Made by a program: the position numbers and the translations under genes
Notes under the pieces: generated by a model
Told to the model about the DNA's origin: nothing
What the model saw: the letters and a program-made list of their open reading frames with translations, nothing else
Database searches by the model: none
From: Microtetraspora sp. NBRC 16547
Lineage (GTDB): Bacteria > Actinomycetota > Actinomycetes > Streptosporangiales > Streptosporangiaceae
Reading direction: 5' to 3'
Assembly: GCF_030268965.1 (NCBI RefSeq)
Contig: NZ_BSSE01000001.1
Coordinates: forward strand, 124,001-188,000
DNA: 64,000 nt
In this document: one piece after another, positions 27,432 through 36,803 of the stretch
Layout of the letters: every line of letters begins with the position of its first letter
Position numbering within the stretch: position 1 is the first letter of the stretch

Positions 27432-29600
27432 GTGACTGACACTCGCCCATCCCCTCACGTTCCGGGTGAACCGCACGATCCTTCCGAGGACGCACCCACC
27501 GGCGTGATCGGCCGTATCACCGGCGAGTGGCCGCCGCCCGCCGCTCCGGCAGCGCCCGCCGCTCGCGGAGGGGGCACGCCCACCGGCGCCGCCCCGGCCT
27601 CGGAGGCCGAGCCGCCCGTACGGCAGGCCTGGGCGGACCCGGGATCGGCGGGCGGGTTCGCGGCATCGCAGGACTCCCCGCCGTCGACCGGGCACTTCGC
27701 GTCCTTCGGCTCTCCGGCGACGCCCCCGGGACCGGCGGGACCGGCACCGTCCACTCCGTCGGCCGCACCGGCCTCGGCGCCGCCCCAGGCCCCCGCACCT
27801 GCCTCGACGGCGGCCGGCGCCCCGGGGATGCCCACGGCGTCCGGTGGGCCCGCCGCGTCCGGCACGGCCTCTGCCGATGCCGGCCAGGGTGCCGGACAGG
27901 ACCGGCCGCTGCCCAAGCGCAAGCCGCGCTCGCCACGAGCCGGAAGCCCTTCGGCGGCGGAGACGCCCGAACCGGCCACCCAGAGCTTCGACTATTTCTC
28001 CACGCCCCGCACGGCGGGCCCGGGAGCGGCCCCCGCGTCCGACCCTCTCGCCGCGTCCCCGCAGAGCTCCTTCGACGGGACCCCGCAGAGCCCCTTCGCC
28101 GCGCCGACCCCGGATTCCGCCGCCCCCGCGCGGGATCCCCTCGCCGCCTCCGCGCAGGACCCGTTCGCGGCACCGGTCCAGGACCCGTTCGCGGCACCGG
28201 CCGCCCCGGAAGCGCTGCCCAAGCGACCGCGCCGCGGGTCCGCCGAGGGACAGGCCCCGACGCAGGCGATGCCCGCCGTCCCGGCGGCCCCGGCCCAGCA
28301 GTGGCCCGAGCTGCCCGCCGACCCGTGGGACCCCTGGCGGCGCGCGGATCACGACGTCCCGCAGGGCCTCGCCGTACCGAGCACGGTGGAGCCGCCCCCC
28401 GCCGCCCCGCCCGCGCCGGCGCCCACCCCGCCGGCCCCGGACCCGCTGCCGCTGCCCGCGTGGGCCCAAGCACCCCAGCAGGCGTCGCCGTACGGCCCCG
28501 GCCCGGTTCCCGGCTTCGGCGCCACGGGCTGGGAGGAGCTGGGCCCCGAGGAAGAGGAGGAGCCCGCTCCGCAGCCCAAGCGGCAGCGCGAGCCGTACCT
28601 GGACAACGTCAAGTTCCTGCTGATCGCCCTCGTCGTCACCGGGCACGCGCTGCGCCCCACGGTCGACGTGCACGCCAACCGGGCGCTGTACATCTTCATG
28701 TACGCGTTCCACATGCCGCTCTTCGTCATGATCAGTGGCTACCTGTCCAGGAACTTCTGGAACTCCAACGCCAAGACGAACAAGCTCGTCGACACCTTCC
28801 TGGTGCCGTACGTGATCGTCGAGTTCGGGTACGCCGCGCTCCGCTTCGCCTTCGGGCACAAATGGAGCGTCTCGATCACCGACCCCGCCTGGCTGAACTG
28901 GTATCTCATCGCCCTGTTGTTCTGGCGACTGTCCACACCGGTGTGGAAACGCATGCGCTACCCGCTCGTCGCGGCCGTGGTGGTCTGCCTCTTCTCCGGT
29001 CTGTCCCAGCTCAACGGCGAATTCAGCATCGACCGCGTCTTCGGCCTGCTGCCCTTCTTCGTGATGGGCCTCGTCCTCAAGCCCGAGCACTTCGACCTGC
29101 TCAAGCGCACCCCGGTCCGGATCGCGGCCGCGCTCGTGCTCGTCACCTGGGCGGTCGCGGCGTACCTCATGGCCCCCCGCCTCAAGCTGAGCCTGTGGTA
29201 CTTCAACGCCAGTTACCACGACCTGCACATGACGTGGTGGTACGGCATGGGCTTCCGGCTGGTGTTCCTGACCGGGGTCACCGTGCTGTGCTTCAGCGTC
29301 ATGGCTCTCGTGCCCCGGCGCCGGACATGGTTCTCCGACCTCGGCACCCGCACGCTCTACTGCTACCTGCTGCACGGCGTCCCCGTGATGATCGGCAAGG
29401 AGATGGGCTGGCTGAAGGCCGAGTGGCTGGACGGCCCCCTCGGCGTCGCCGCCATCGTCAGCGGCAGCTTCGCGCTGGCCATCATCCTGTGTCTGCCGAT
29501 CACCCGCACACTGTTCAAGTGGATGCTGGAGCCCCGCCTCACCTGGCTCTACCGCAGACCCAGGAAGATCGTGGATCAGCAGCCGGAAGTTCAGCGGTAG
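27432..29600 (+). CDS. Acyltransferase family 3 membrane protein with a ~385-residue Pro/Ala-rich N-terminus
   Basis: From about residue 387 (YLDNVKFLLIALVVTGHALR) to the end is a typical OafA/YrhL acyltransferase-3 domain with about ten helices and the catalytic-type histidine in VTGHAL. This family O-acetylates or succinylates surface sugars and polymers. The first ~385 residues are Pro/Ala/Ser-rich and predicted disordered, with repeats such as QDPFAAPVQDPFAAP. They must be cytoplasmic. GTG at 27432 has no clear ribosome-binding site and the 200-nt upstream gap holds no gene. A start closer to the domain is possible, but codon bias is coding throughout. It probably modifies the polymer made here. 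Confidence 0.85.
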   Translation: MTDTRPSPHVPGEPHDPSEDAPTGVIGRITGEWPPPAAPAAPAARGGGTPTGAAPASEAEPPVRQAWADPGSAGGFAASQDSPPSTGHFASFGSPATPPGPAGPAPSTPSAAPASAPPQAPAPASTAAGAPGMPTASGGPAASGTASADAGQGAGQDRPLPKRKPRSPRAGSPSAAETPEPATQSFDYFSTPRTAGPGAAPASDPLAASPQSSFDGTPQSPFAAPTPDSAAPARDPLAASAQDPFAAPVQDPFAAPAAPEALPKRPRRGSAEGQAPTQAMPAVPAAPAQQWPELPADPWDPWRRADHDVPQGLAVPSTVEPPPAAPPAPAPTPPAPDPLPLPAWAQAPQQASPYGPGPVPGFGATGWEELGPEEEEEPAPQPKRQREPYLDNVKFLLIALVVTGHALRPTVDVHANRALYIFMYAFHMPLFVMISGYLSRNFWNSNAKTNKLVDTFLVPYVIVEFGYAALRFAFGHKWSVSITDPAWLNWYLIALLFWRLSTPVWKRMRYPLVAAVVVCLFSGLSQLNGEFSIDRVFGLLPFFVMGLVLKPEHFDLLKRTPVRIAAALVLVTWAVAAYLMAPRLKLSLWYFNASYHDLHMTWWYGMGFRLVFLTGVTVLCFSVMALVPRRRTWFSDLGTRTLYCYLLHGVPVMIGKEMGWLKAEWLDGPLGVAAIVSGSFALAIILCLPITRTLFKWMLEPRLTWLYRRPRKIVDQQPEVQR

Positions 29601-29660
29601 TTCCGCATGGATTAACGCGCCACATCCGGGCGCGACGGGATAGGACCGCACAGTCGACAC

Positions 29661-30872
29661 ATGAGGGTATGTGTCGGCACAATCGTCCACCACCCCGAGG
29701 ACGTCCGGATCGCGCACAGGCAGATCCGGGCCCTGCTCGACGCGGGGCACCAGGTCACCTACGTCGCGCCGTTCACGCACTGCAACGTGACGCCGCCGCC
29801 GGAGGTCCGCGCCGTGGACGTGCCGCGCGCGGTCGGCCTGCGGCGCGGCAAGGCGCTCAGGGCCGCGCGGGCCGCGCTGTCGAGGGGCTGCCAGGACGCC
29901 GACCTGCTCCTGGTCCACGATGTCGAACTCCTGCTCGCGCTGCCCCGCAGGAGACCGGTGACGGTCTGGGACGTCCACGAGGACACGCGGGAGGTGCTGG
30001 AGGCCGAGGCGTACCTCCCGCGGCCGCTGCGCCCGGTCCTGCCGCCGCTGATCGGCGCTCTGGAGCGGCGAGCCGAGCGTCGCCTGCACCTCATCCTCGC
30101 CGAGGAGTCGTTCCGCGACCGCTTCCCCGGCGGCCATCCGGTGGTGCCCGACCTCTCCTACGTCCCGTCCGCGCCGCCTCCTCCGCCGGGCGACGACCGG
30201 CTGGTCTACGTCGGCCGCATCTCGCGGGCCCGCGGCGCCGTGGAGATGATCGAGCTGGCGCGGCGCCTGCGGCCGTACCGGATCCGGCTCGACCTGATCG
30301 GACCGGCCGACGCCGGAGTACGGCCGCTGCTGCGGGACGCCCAACGGGAGGGCCTGCTCGACTGGTTCGGGCACGTCCCCAACACGCACGCGCTCCGGAT
30401 GGCCGAGGGCGCCCTGGCCGGCCTGTCCCTGACGCATGACGTGCCGGCCTACCGGCACGCCTCGCCGACGAAGGTCATCGACTACATGGCGCACGGGCTC
30501 CCCGTGATCACCACGCCGCAGCCCGGCGCCGTCGCGCTGGTGACCGAGGCCGGGTGCGGCACCGTGGTCCCGTTCCCCATCGGAAGCGCCACCGGGATCT
30601 CGGCTGCCGACAACACCGCCGGAAGCCCCGCCGGAACCGCCACCGGGATCTCGGCTGCCGACGGCACCGTCGAGGCGACCGTGCGGGCCGTGCTCGCCCT
30701 CCGGGACGATCCCGAGGGTCGCGCCGCGATGGGGGCCCGGGGACACGCCGAGGCGCTGCGCCGCTTCCACTGGCCGGTACACGCGGCCGAGTTCGTGGCC
30801 CAGCTCGAACGCTGGGCGCAGGCCCCGGACCGCATCACCGCCCGCACCCGCGGGCGCGCCCTCACCGCCTGA
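29661..30872 (+). CDS. GT4-like glycosyltransferase
   Basis: This 403-residue GT-B enzyme begins MRVCVGTIVHHPEDVRIAHR. It has the linker-domain start RLVYVGRISRARGAVEMIEL and the donor-site segment RHASPTKVIDYMAHGLPVIT. In the C-terminal domain an unusual 17-residue near-duplication (ATGISAAD twice, 51-nt period, 30588-30660) interrupts the expected fold; other GT4 enzymes lack it. It lies 60 nt after the acyltransferase, in the same direction, so they are probably co-transcribed. Donor and acceptor are unknown. Confidence 0.85.
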   Translation: MRVCVGTIVHHPEDVRIAHRQIRALLDAGHQVTYVAPFTHCNVTPPPEVRAVDVPRAVGLRRGKALRAARAALSRGCQDADLLLVHDVELLLALPRRRPVTVWDVHEDTREVLEAEAYLPRPLRPVLPPLIGALERRAERRLHLILAEESFRDRFPGGHPVVPDLSYVPSAPPPPPGDDRLVYVGRISRARGAVEMIELARRLRPYRIRLDLIGPADAGVRPLLRDAQREGLLDWFGHVPNTHALRMAEGALAGLSLTHDVPAYRHASPTKVIDYMAHGLPVITTPQPGAVALVTEAGCGTVVPFPIGSATGISAADNTAGSPAGTATGISAADGTVEATVRAVLALRDDPEGRAAMGARGHAEALRRFHWPVHAAEFVAQLERWAQAPDRITARTRGRALTA

Positions 30873-30946
30873 CCGCGCGGGTACCCGTGACGCCCGAGCA
30901 CGCGTACGGCTACCGCCGCGGCCCGCGGCTTGCTCTACTGGGAAAC

Positions 30947-31681
30947 GTGAGCAGCCATCTCATCCAGGGACGCCGGGTCGACCTGCCGGTACGGATCAGG
31001 GACGCCTCGGCCGGCGCGGCCACGTATCTTGTGCGGGCCGACGCCGCCCGCGCCGTGATCGCGTACTCGGGCCTTGACGTAACCGAGGTGCTGCCCGGCA
31101 AGGCCACGTGCACGCTGGTCTTCGTCCAATACCGCGACGGCGACCTGGACGCCTACCACGAGTTCGGCATGGTGTTCCTGATCCGGCCGCCGGACGCGGG
31201 ACGCCCGCCGGGACGGGGCCTGCCGGCCGGGCGGAAGAACGCCCGCGCGGCGAGACCCGGCGCCTTCGTCCACTGGCTGCCGGTCGACCAGGGGTTCACG
31301 CTGGAGGCCGGCCGGCGGATCTGGGGCTTCCCCAAGGAGCGGGCCGACATCGACCTGCGGCTGGCCACACCGTACAAGCGGTGCACCCTCCGTCGGGACG
31401 GGCGGCTGGTGCTCGACCTACTCATCCGTCCCGGCATCCCGCTCCCGCCGGGCGACCTGGTGCGCATCGACGCCTACTCACATCTGGACGGGACCACCCG
31501 GCGCGTTCCCTGGACGGCGCGCGCGAGCGGGGTCCGGGCCCGGCCCGGCGGCGCCCTGATCAGGTTGGGGAACCATCCGATCGCCAAGGAGCTGAGCGAG
31601 CTCGGCCTTCCGGGCACCGCCCTGATGACGGCGACCGCCGATCACGTGACGATGTCGTTCGACGACGCCGTCGAGGTGTGA
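30947..31681 (+). CDS. Acetoacetate decarboxylase-like family protein
   Basis: This 244-residue protein has DLPVRIRDASAGAATYLVRA, the conserved VHWLPVDQGFTLEAGRRIWGFPKE and ALMTATADHVTMSFDDAVEV, typical of the acetoacetate decarboxylase-like superfamily. True decarboxylases use a Schiff-base lysine; here a lysine follows GFP (GFPKE), so the site may be kept. Many members catalyse other reactions. GTG at 30947 is chosen because family members begin close to SHLIQGR; a GTG at 30887 would add 20 residues. Its place among glycosyltransferases is probably incidental. Confidence 0.8.
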   Translation: MSSHLIQGRRVDLPVRIRDASAGAATYLVRADAARAVIAYSGLDVTEVLPGKATCTLVFVQYRDGDLDAYHEFGMVFLIRPPDAGRPPGRGLPAGRKNARAARPGAFVHWLPVDQGFTLEAGRRIWGFPKERADIDLRLATPYKRCTLRRDGRLVLDLLIRPGIPLPPGDLVRIDAYSHLDGTTRRVPWTARASGVRARPGGALIRLGNHPIAKELSELGLPGTALMTATADHVTMSFDDAVEV

Positions 31682-31744
31682 TCCGCGGCCGCTCCGCCGT
31701 TCCCCGCGCGAACGCGCGCCGTGCACGCTCAGCTCCGCCGCACG

Positions 31745-32446
31745 TCAGCGCGGCGCGGCCAGGAGGCGCAGGCCGACCACGGCCAGACCGACCGCTTCCA
31801 GGACCGCACCCGTGACCTCGAACCACTCGCTGCCGGCGATGAGCCCGGTCACATGCAGCACGGGCCACGCGATGACCGCGGCACCGGCCCAGAGCGGGAT
31901 CACCCGGCTACGGAGGAGCGCCAGCCCCAGCAGCAGCGTTCCGACCAGGTTGCCGAGCACGAAGAGGAGAAACACCCACAGGGTCGACGGGTCGCCCTGG
32001 CTGCTGTCGAGGACGGCCGCGTAGTCCGCGGTGGAGCTTGGATGTTCCACCATGGCGGCGGTGATGTTTCCGGCCAGGACGATCCCGAAGTAGCAGATGT
32101 ATCCAGCCCCCGTGAGCACCGCGCCGACGGAGCCGAGTTTCCGGCTCCCGCCTCCCACGAGTCGCTTGACACCGAGGGCCGCCGGGACCATGAGCAGACT
32201 CCCCAGCATCGCGGCGACGGTGCCGAGGCGGATCAGGCCGGGGTAGGCGGCCTCCAGGGCGAGCGCGCCCGCCCCGGTGCTGTCGCTTCCTCCGGCGCGG
32301 GTGGCCCACGCGTAGGCGCTGTTGGCGACGACGAATCCCCATGGTGCGGTGAACAGCGCCAGGGCCAGCGGGATGGCTCGCCGCGGCGGATCCGCCGGTG
32401 ACGCCGCGTCGGAGGACAGTTCGGAAGGCGGGAGGGACGTTTCCAT
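31745..32446 (-). CDS. Six-helix integral membrane protein, unknown function
   Basis: This 233-residue protein has about six hydrophobic segments (for example LALALFTAPWGFVVANSAYA and AGYICYFGIVLAGNITAAMV) and little outside the membrane. I do not recognise the family. The ATG at 32446 is set by GAGGAG 4 nt upstream. It converges on the acetoacetate decarboxylase-like gene and follows another small membrane protein gene on the same strand, which may be co-expressed. Confidence 0.65.
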   Translation of the reverse strand: METSLPPSELSSDAASPADPPRRAIPLALALFTAPWGFVVANSAYAWATRAGGSDSTGAGALALEAAYPGLIRLGTVAAMLGSLLMVPAALGVKRLVGGGSRKLGSVGAVLTGAGYICYFGIVLAGNITAAMVEHPSSTADYAAVLDSSQGDPSTLWVFLLFVLGNLVGTLLLGLALLRSRVIPLWAGAAVIAWPVLHVTGLIAGSEWFEVTGAVLEAVGLAVVGLRLLAAPR

Positions 32447-32482
32447 GATTCTCCTCGGGGGGTTGAGATCCACATGCCGTGC

Positions 32483-32525
32483 CGGATGCGAGGCGGATGC
32501 GAGGTGGATGCGAGGTGGATCCGGG
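32483..32525. repeat. Short 11-bp tandem repeat between two membrane-protein genes
   Basis: Three and a half copies of GGATGCGAGG(C/T) run from about 32483. They lie in the gap between the small membrane-protein gene and the six-helix gene. No function is evident. Confidence 0.7.
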
Positions 32526-32573
32526 CGCGGGCCGGGCCACGCGCGGTGGCCGGCACCGGCGACAGCGAAAAGA

Positions 32574-32924
32574 TCAGCCGCGGGACCGCAGCGCCGGCGC
32601 GACCAACGCGACGCAGACGAGAGCGAGCACCACGCCGACAGAGGCCGCGCCGACCGCCTCGGCGGGCACCCCGTCGACGAAGAAAGCCGGGACCGCGCTG
32701 AGCCCCGACAGCAGCCGGGTGACGATCACGGCCACCGCGCCGGCGCGGCTGCCACGCCAGGCGAGCACGACGCCACCCAGGGTGATCAGTCCGAGTACGG
32801 CGCCCGCGACGGCGAGCGCGAACGGAGGATGCTCGCCGTCACCGAGTACGACCCCGACCATGTCGATGAGGCCGAGCAGGCCGCCCAGGATCAGCCCGAC
32901 GACGAGAAGGCGGGAGCGCTTCAT
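32574..32924 (-). CDS. Small four-helix membrane protein, unknown function
   Basis: This 116-residue, almost wholly hydrophobic protein has about four membrane segments (LLVVGLILGGLLGLIDMVGV at the start). The ATG at 32924 follows AGGAGAACTC, a good ribosome-binding site. It is divergent from the sensor kinase with a 142-nt gap, so it could be a target or accessory of the two-component system. No family is recognised. Confidence 0.65.
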   Translation of the reverse strand: MKRSRLLVVGLILGGLLGLIDMVGVVLGDGEHPPFALAVAGAVLGLITLGGVVLAWRGSRAGAVAVIVTRLLSGLSAVPAFFVDGVPAEAVGAASVGVVLALVCVALVAPALRSRG

Positions 32925-33066
32925 GAGTTCTCCTGTGAGTGGGATGAACGTGCCGATGTCCGCAGTCTCGGCGTTGCCGCGCTTTCGCGGATCGGGGCCG
33001 GCTCGGAACCCGATCTCCGTACTGACACGTATTCACCCAAGGTCACCAAGGCTCTACCGTTAGCGC

Positions 33067-35058
33067 GTGGCGACTCCCCGTTTGTTCGCGTACGCTGCCG
33101 CGGTCCTGGCGTGCGTGCTGGCGGGCGCCGGAGTGGCGCTGGCCGTGCTGGCCGCCGATGGGGGCGCCATGACGGCGCTCGTGACCGGCGTGGCGTTCGG
33201 GCTCCCCTCCGTCGTGCTCGGCGTGGTGGTCGCCGCCCGGCGACCGGACAGCGTGGTCGGCCTGCTGCTCGTGCTGGTCGGCGCGACGGCGATATGGCTC
33301 GGCGTCAGCGAGCTGTACCCTCTGGCGGTCACGCGGCGGCCGGACCTGCCGCTCTCCGGGCTGTACGTCGCCCTGTCGGAGGGCAGCTGGATGTTCCTGT
33401 ACGTCCCGGCCGGGCTGCTCATGCTGCTCTTCCCCGACGGACGGCTGCCGGGCCCGCGCTGGCGTTGGGCCGCCGCCGGCCTGCTGGTCGTCCCGGTCCT
33501 GTTCACGTTCATCGTGGCGTTCGACCCCAGCCCGCTCCCACCGCCGTTCGAGAGCACACCACACGTTCTGCGGGCTCCAGAGGCCTACATGCCGGTGCTG
33601 TCGGCGGTGAGCATCGCCCTGTTGCCGGTCTTCCTCGGGTTGCTGATCGCGTCCGCGGCGGCGGTCGTGATCCGATACCGGCGGGCGACCGACGAGGTCA
33701 GGCGAGCGCAACTCAAGTGGTTCGCGCTCGGCGCCGGCTTCCTGCCGCTGACGCTGCTGCTGTGCTGGGCCAGCTATCTGTTCCTCGGCACGCCGGACCT
33801 GGTGGTCGCCGGACTGGCGCTGACGGCGCTGGCGATCCCGTCGGCGACCGCGATCGCCATGCTGCGGCACGACCTCTACGACATCGACCGGGCGATCAGC
33901 GCCGCCGTCACGTACAGCCTCGTGACCGCGATCCTGCTGGCCTTCTATACGGCCGCCTCCTTCCTGGTCGGCCTCGGCGCGGGCCGGACCTCACCGGCCG
34001 CGGCGGCCGCGGCCACCGCCGTCTGCGCCGCGGCGCTGTCCCCGCTTCGAATCCGGCTCCAGCGATGGGCCGACCGGCGGTTCTACCCCGTACGGCAGGC
34101 CGTGCTGACCGCCGTCGAGGAGCTGCGTGGCCGCACGCACGCCGGTCGGGCGCAGCCGGAACAATTGGAGGAGACGCTGCGCACCGCGTTGCGCGACTCG
34201 ATGCTCCGTGTCGGCTACCGGCTACCCGGCACGTCCACGCTGGTCGACGCGGCGGGCACACCGATCGACCCGGCCGGTGCCCACGTGACGGAGGTACGGC
34301 TCGGCGGCCACGGCATCGGTGCGATCGTGCGCGGCACCACCGGCAGCAGGGAGCTGTTGCGCGAGGTGGCTTCGGCCAGCGCGCTGCTCGTCGAGGTGGT
34401 CCGGCTGCGCATCGAGGTCAACCGCGCGCTCGACGAGGCCGAAGCCAGCCGCACCCGGCTGTTGCACGCCGGATACGAGGAACGGCGTCGGCTCGAACGC
34501 GACCTGCACGACGGAGCACAGCAGCGCCTGGTCTCCCTGGGCATGGCGATCCGCCTGGCGCAACGTCACCTCACCGACGGCACGGTCGACGTCGACGACC
34601 TGCTGGACCGCTCGGTGGCCGAGTTGGCCGCGGCTGTCACGGAGCTGCGGCAGATCGCGCACGGCCTGCGGCCGAGCAGCCTGGACGACGGACTCGGCAA
34701 CGCGCTGGCCATGCTGGCCGGCAAGGCGCCGGTGCCGGTGACGCTCGACGTCTCCGCCGACGACCTGCCTGACGACCTGCCTGACGACGTGGCCACGACC
34801 GCCTACTACGTGGCGAGCGAGGCGATGACCAACGCGGTCAAGCACGCGGGCCAGGCCGCGATCGGCATCCGCGTGAGCCGGAGGGGTGATCGGGTCACCG
34901 TGCAGATCAGCGACGACGGACCTGGCGGGGCCACGATGCGCCCCGGCGCGGGACTGGCCGGGCTGGCCGACCGGGTCAACGCCGCCGGAGGCGTCCTGCG
35001 GCTGACCAGCCCGGAGGGCGGCGGCACTCTGGTGGAGGCGGTGCTGCCATGCGCGTAG
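33067..35058 (+). CDS. Membrane sensor histidine kinase (HisKA_3 type)
   Basis: This 663-residue protein has about nine membrane helices in the first ~280 residues and a degenerate GAF-like stretch to about 455. The dimerisation/phosphoacceptor helix ERRRLERDLHDGAQQRLVSL has H481 as the phosphorylated histidine. An HATPase domain follows with TNAVKHA (N box) and ISDDGPGG (G1). This is the NarL-system kinase class. The start is GTG at 33067 without a clear ribosome-binding site. It overlaps the response-regulator gene by 10 nt. The membrane sensor suggests it reads an envelope signal; the ligand is unknown. Confidence 0.9.
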   Translation: MATPRLFAYAAAVLACVLAGAGVALAVLAADGGAMTALVTGVAFGLPSVVLGVVVAARRPDSVVGLLLVLVGATAIWLGVSELYPLAVTRRPDLPLSGLYVALSEGSWMFLYVPAGLLMLLFPDGRLPGPRWRWAAAGLLVVPVLFTFIVAFDPSPLPPPFESTPHVLRAPEAYMPVLSAVSIALLPVFLGLLIASAAAVVIRYRRATDEVRRAQLKWFALGAGFLPLTLLLCWASYLFLGTPDLVVAGLALTALAIPSATAIAMLRHDLYDIDRAISAAVTYSLVTAILLAFYTAASFLVGLGAGRTSPAAAAAATAVCAAALSPLRIRLQRWADRRFYPVRQAVLTAVEELRGRTHAGRAQPEQLEETLRTALRDSMLRVGYRLPGTSTLVDAAGTPIDPAGAHVTEVRLGGHGIGAIVRGTTGSRELLREVASASALLVEVVRLRIEVNRALDEAEASRTRLLHAGYEERRRLERDLHDGAQQRLVSLGMAIRLAQRHLTDGTVDVDDLLDRSVAELAAAVTELRQIAHGLRPSSLDDGLGNALAMLAGKAPVPVTLDVSADDLPDDLPDDVATTAYYVASEAMTNAVKHAGQAAIGIRVSRRGDRVTVQISDDGPGGATMRPGAGLAGLADRVNAAGGVLRLTSPEGGGTLVEAVLPCA

Positions 35059-35690
35059 TGATCGGAGAGGACTCCGTCCTGTTCCGGGAGGGGCTGGCCC
35101 GCCTGCTCGCCGACGCGGGACACGACGTGGTGGCCAAGGCATCGGACGCCCCTGGACTGATCGCCGCCGTCGCGGCGACGGACCCCGACCTGGCGATCAT
35201 CGACATCCGGATGCCGCCCGACCTCACCGACGACGGCGCCCGGGCGGCCGGGGAGATCCGCGCCACCCACCCACGGCTCGGGATCGTCCTGCTCTCCCAA
35301 CACGTCGAGACCCGGCACTCCGTCGAGCTGGTTTCCCAGGGGAGGTTCGGCTACCTGCTCAAGGACCGGGTCTTCGACGTGGACGACTTCCTCGACGCGC
35401 TGCGCCGGGTCGCGGCCGGCGGCTCGGCCCTCGACCCGGAGGTCGTCTCCCGCCTGATCGGCGGGCACCGGGCGGCCGATCCCCTGGCGGCGTTGACCGC
35501 ACGGGAGCGGGAGGTGCTGGCGCTGATGGCGGAGGGCCGCACCAACGTCGGCATCGCCCGGCGGTTGTGGCTCACGGACCGGACGGTGGAGACGCACGTC
35601 AGCTCGATCCTGACCAAGCTCGGCCTGGCCAGCTCAGTCGAGGACCATCGCCGGGTGCTGGCCGTTCTCCTCTACCTCAACCGGCGCTGA
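35049..35690 (+). CDS. NarL/LuxR-family response regulator
   Basis: This 213-residue protein has a receiver domain with acidic pocket E7/D8, phosphoacceptor D52 (IIDIRMPP) and a conserved lysine in YLLKD. The C-terminal LuxR helix-turn-helix is LTAREREVLALMAEGRTNVG followed by RRLWLTDRTVETHVSSILTK. The ATG at 35049 lies inside the kinase gene, whose GGAGGCG run near 35035 serves as ribosome-binding site. It is the partner of that kinase. Targets are not visible; the divergent small membrane-protein genes are candidates. Confidence 0.93.
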   Translation: MRVVIGEDSVLFREGLARLLADAGHDVVAKASDAPGLIAAVAATDPDLAIIDIRMPPDLTDDGARAAGEIRATHPRLGIVLLSQHVETRHSVELVSQGRFGYLLKDRVFDVDDFLDALRRVAAGGSALDPEVVSRLIGGHRAADPLAALTAREREVLALMAEGRTNVGIARRLWLTDRTVETHVSSILTKLGLASSVEDHRRVLAVLLYLNRR

Positions 35691-35719
35691 GTCCGCTCCC
35701 CCGCCGTGGGCGATGAACG

Positions 35720-36601
35720 CTAGACGATGGGCGGGCGGCCGAGGCGGAGCATCCGCCACGCCGTACGCCAGGCCATCGGACGGCGCTCGCCCGCCGACTC
35801 GCGCAGTCCCTCGCGGAAACCCTGGAACCAGGCCCTGAGCGACGCGCCCGACCGCTCCCTCAGCAGGGTGAGCGCGATCCAGTTGCCCAGATAGAGGACG
35901 GCGAGCGGCCAGGGCAGGTTCCGGCGGGCCAACCACACCCGGTTGCGCGCGTTCAGCCGGAAGAAGTCCGCGTGGCGGGTCGGCAGCACCAGCGGGTGGT
36001 ACATGACGGCCTCGGCGTCGTACTCGATCCGGTATCCCTCGCCCAGCAGCCGCCAGGCCAGGTCCGTCTCCTCATGGGCGTAGAAGAACTGCTCGGGCAG
36101 CCCACCGACCTGGAGGAACGCCGACCGCCTGATCGCGCAGGCGCCGCCGAGGAACGTGGTGACAGGCGAGGAACGCTCAGGGTCGCCGACGCGCAGCCGC
36201 GGCACGTGCCGCCGCTGCACCGAGCCGCCGTCCGGTTCCATGACGCGGAAGGAGATCACCGCGAGGTCGGGCTCCGCGGCGAACCTCTCCCGGATCCGCG
36301 CCACCAGCTTCGAGTCGGCGTACCAGCCGTCGTCGTCGAGGAACAGCACGACGTCGCCGGAGCACTCCTGGACCCCGCGGTTGCGCCCTTTGGGGATGCC
36401 CGCGTTGTGGTTGAGCCGGACCTTCTTGATCGTCGAACCGGAACCGGGCCGCGACCGCGCGGTCAGCTCCGGCACGTCCGCGCCGTTCCCGACGATCACC
36501 ACTTCGACGTCGCCGTCGTCCTGTGAGAGCGCGGACTCGACCGCGCGGTCCAGCTCGGCGACCCGGTTCCCCATGGTGAGGATGACGCACGAAATCTTCA
36601 C
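35720..36601 (-). CDS. GT2 family glycosyltransferase
   Basis: This 293-residue GT-A enzyme has ISCVILTMGNRVAELDRAVE at the start, the metal-binding FLDDDGWYAD, and the acceptor segment FLGGACAIRRSAFLQVGGLPEQFFYAHEETDLAWRLLGEG. It resembles rhamnosyl/galactofuranosyl-type wall transferases. The GTG at 36601 is chosen; upstream in-frame residues are not family-like. It reads the same way as the CDP-polyol genes to its right, 200 nt after the CDP-alcohol phosphotransferase, and may be the last gene of that unit. Confidence 0.85.
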   Translation of the reverse strand: MKISCVILTMGNRVAELDRAVESALSQDDGDVEVVIVGNGADVPELTARSRPGSGSTIKKVRLNHNAGIPKGRNRGVQECSGDVVLFLDDDGWYADSKLVARIRERFAAEPDLAVISFRVMEPDGGSVQRRHVPRLRVGDPERSSPVTTFLGGACAIRRSAFLQVGGLPEQFFYAHEETDLAWRLLGEGYRIEYDAEAVMYHPLVLPTRHADFFRLNARNRVWLARRNLPWPLAVLYLGNWIALTLLRERSGASLRAWFQGFREGLRESAGERRPMAWRTAWRMLRLGRPPIV

Positions 36602-36803
36602 CGCGTCATCGCCTCGACGCGCGGCAGCGGGCACACGATTTCATGATCACCGAGTCTGTACGGCCGAAGCATCCCGGACCTGTCTGGTTTACAGCGAATC
36701 AAGGGTATCGGAACAGCCGCCGAACCCCCGTCAAACACTCCGACGCGGCAGGCGGCTCCTCGGTTCCCCGATTCGCCTCCCGTAAACCACGCGGACGCCG
36801 GGC

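Noticed and set aside
27378-30782. A 1134-codon minus-strand frame opposite the acyltransferase and GT4 genes
   Set aside because: No motifs and arginine-rich; it is the shadow of two well-supported plus-strand genes.
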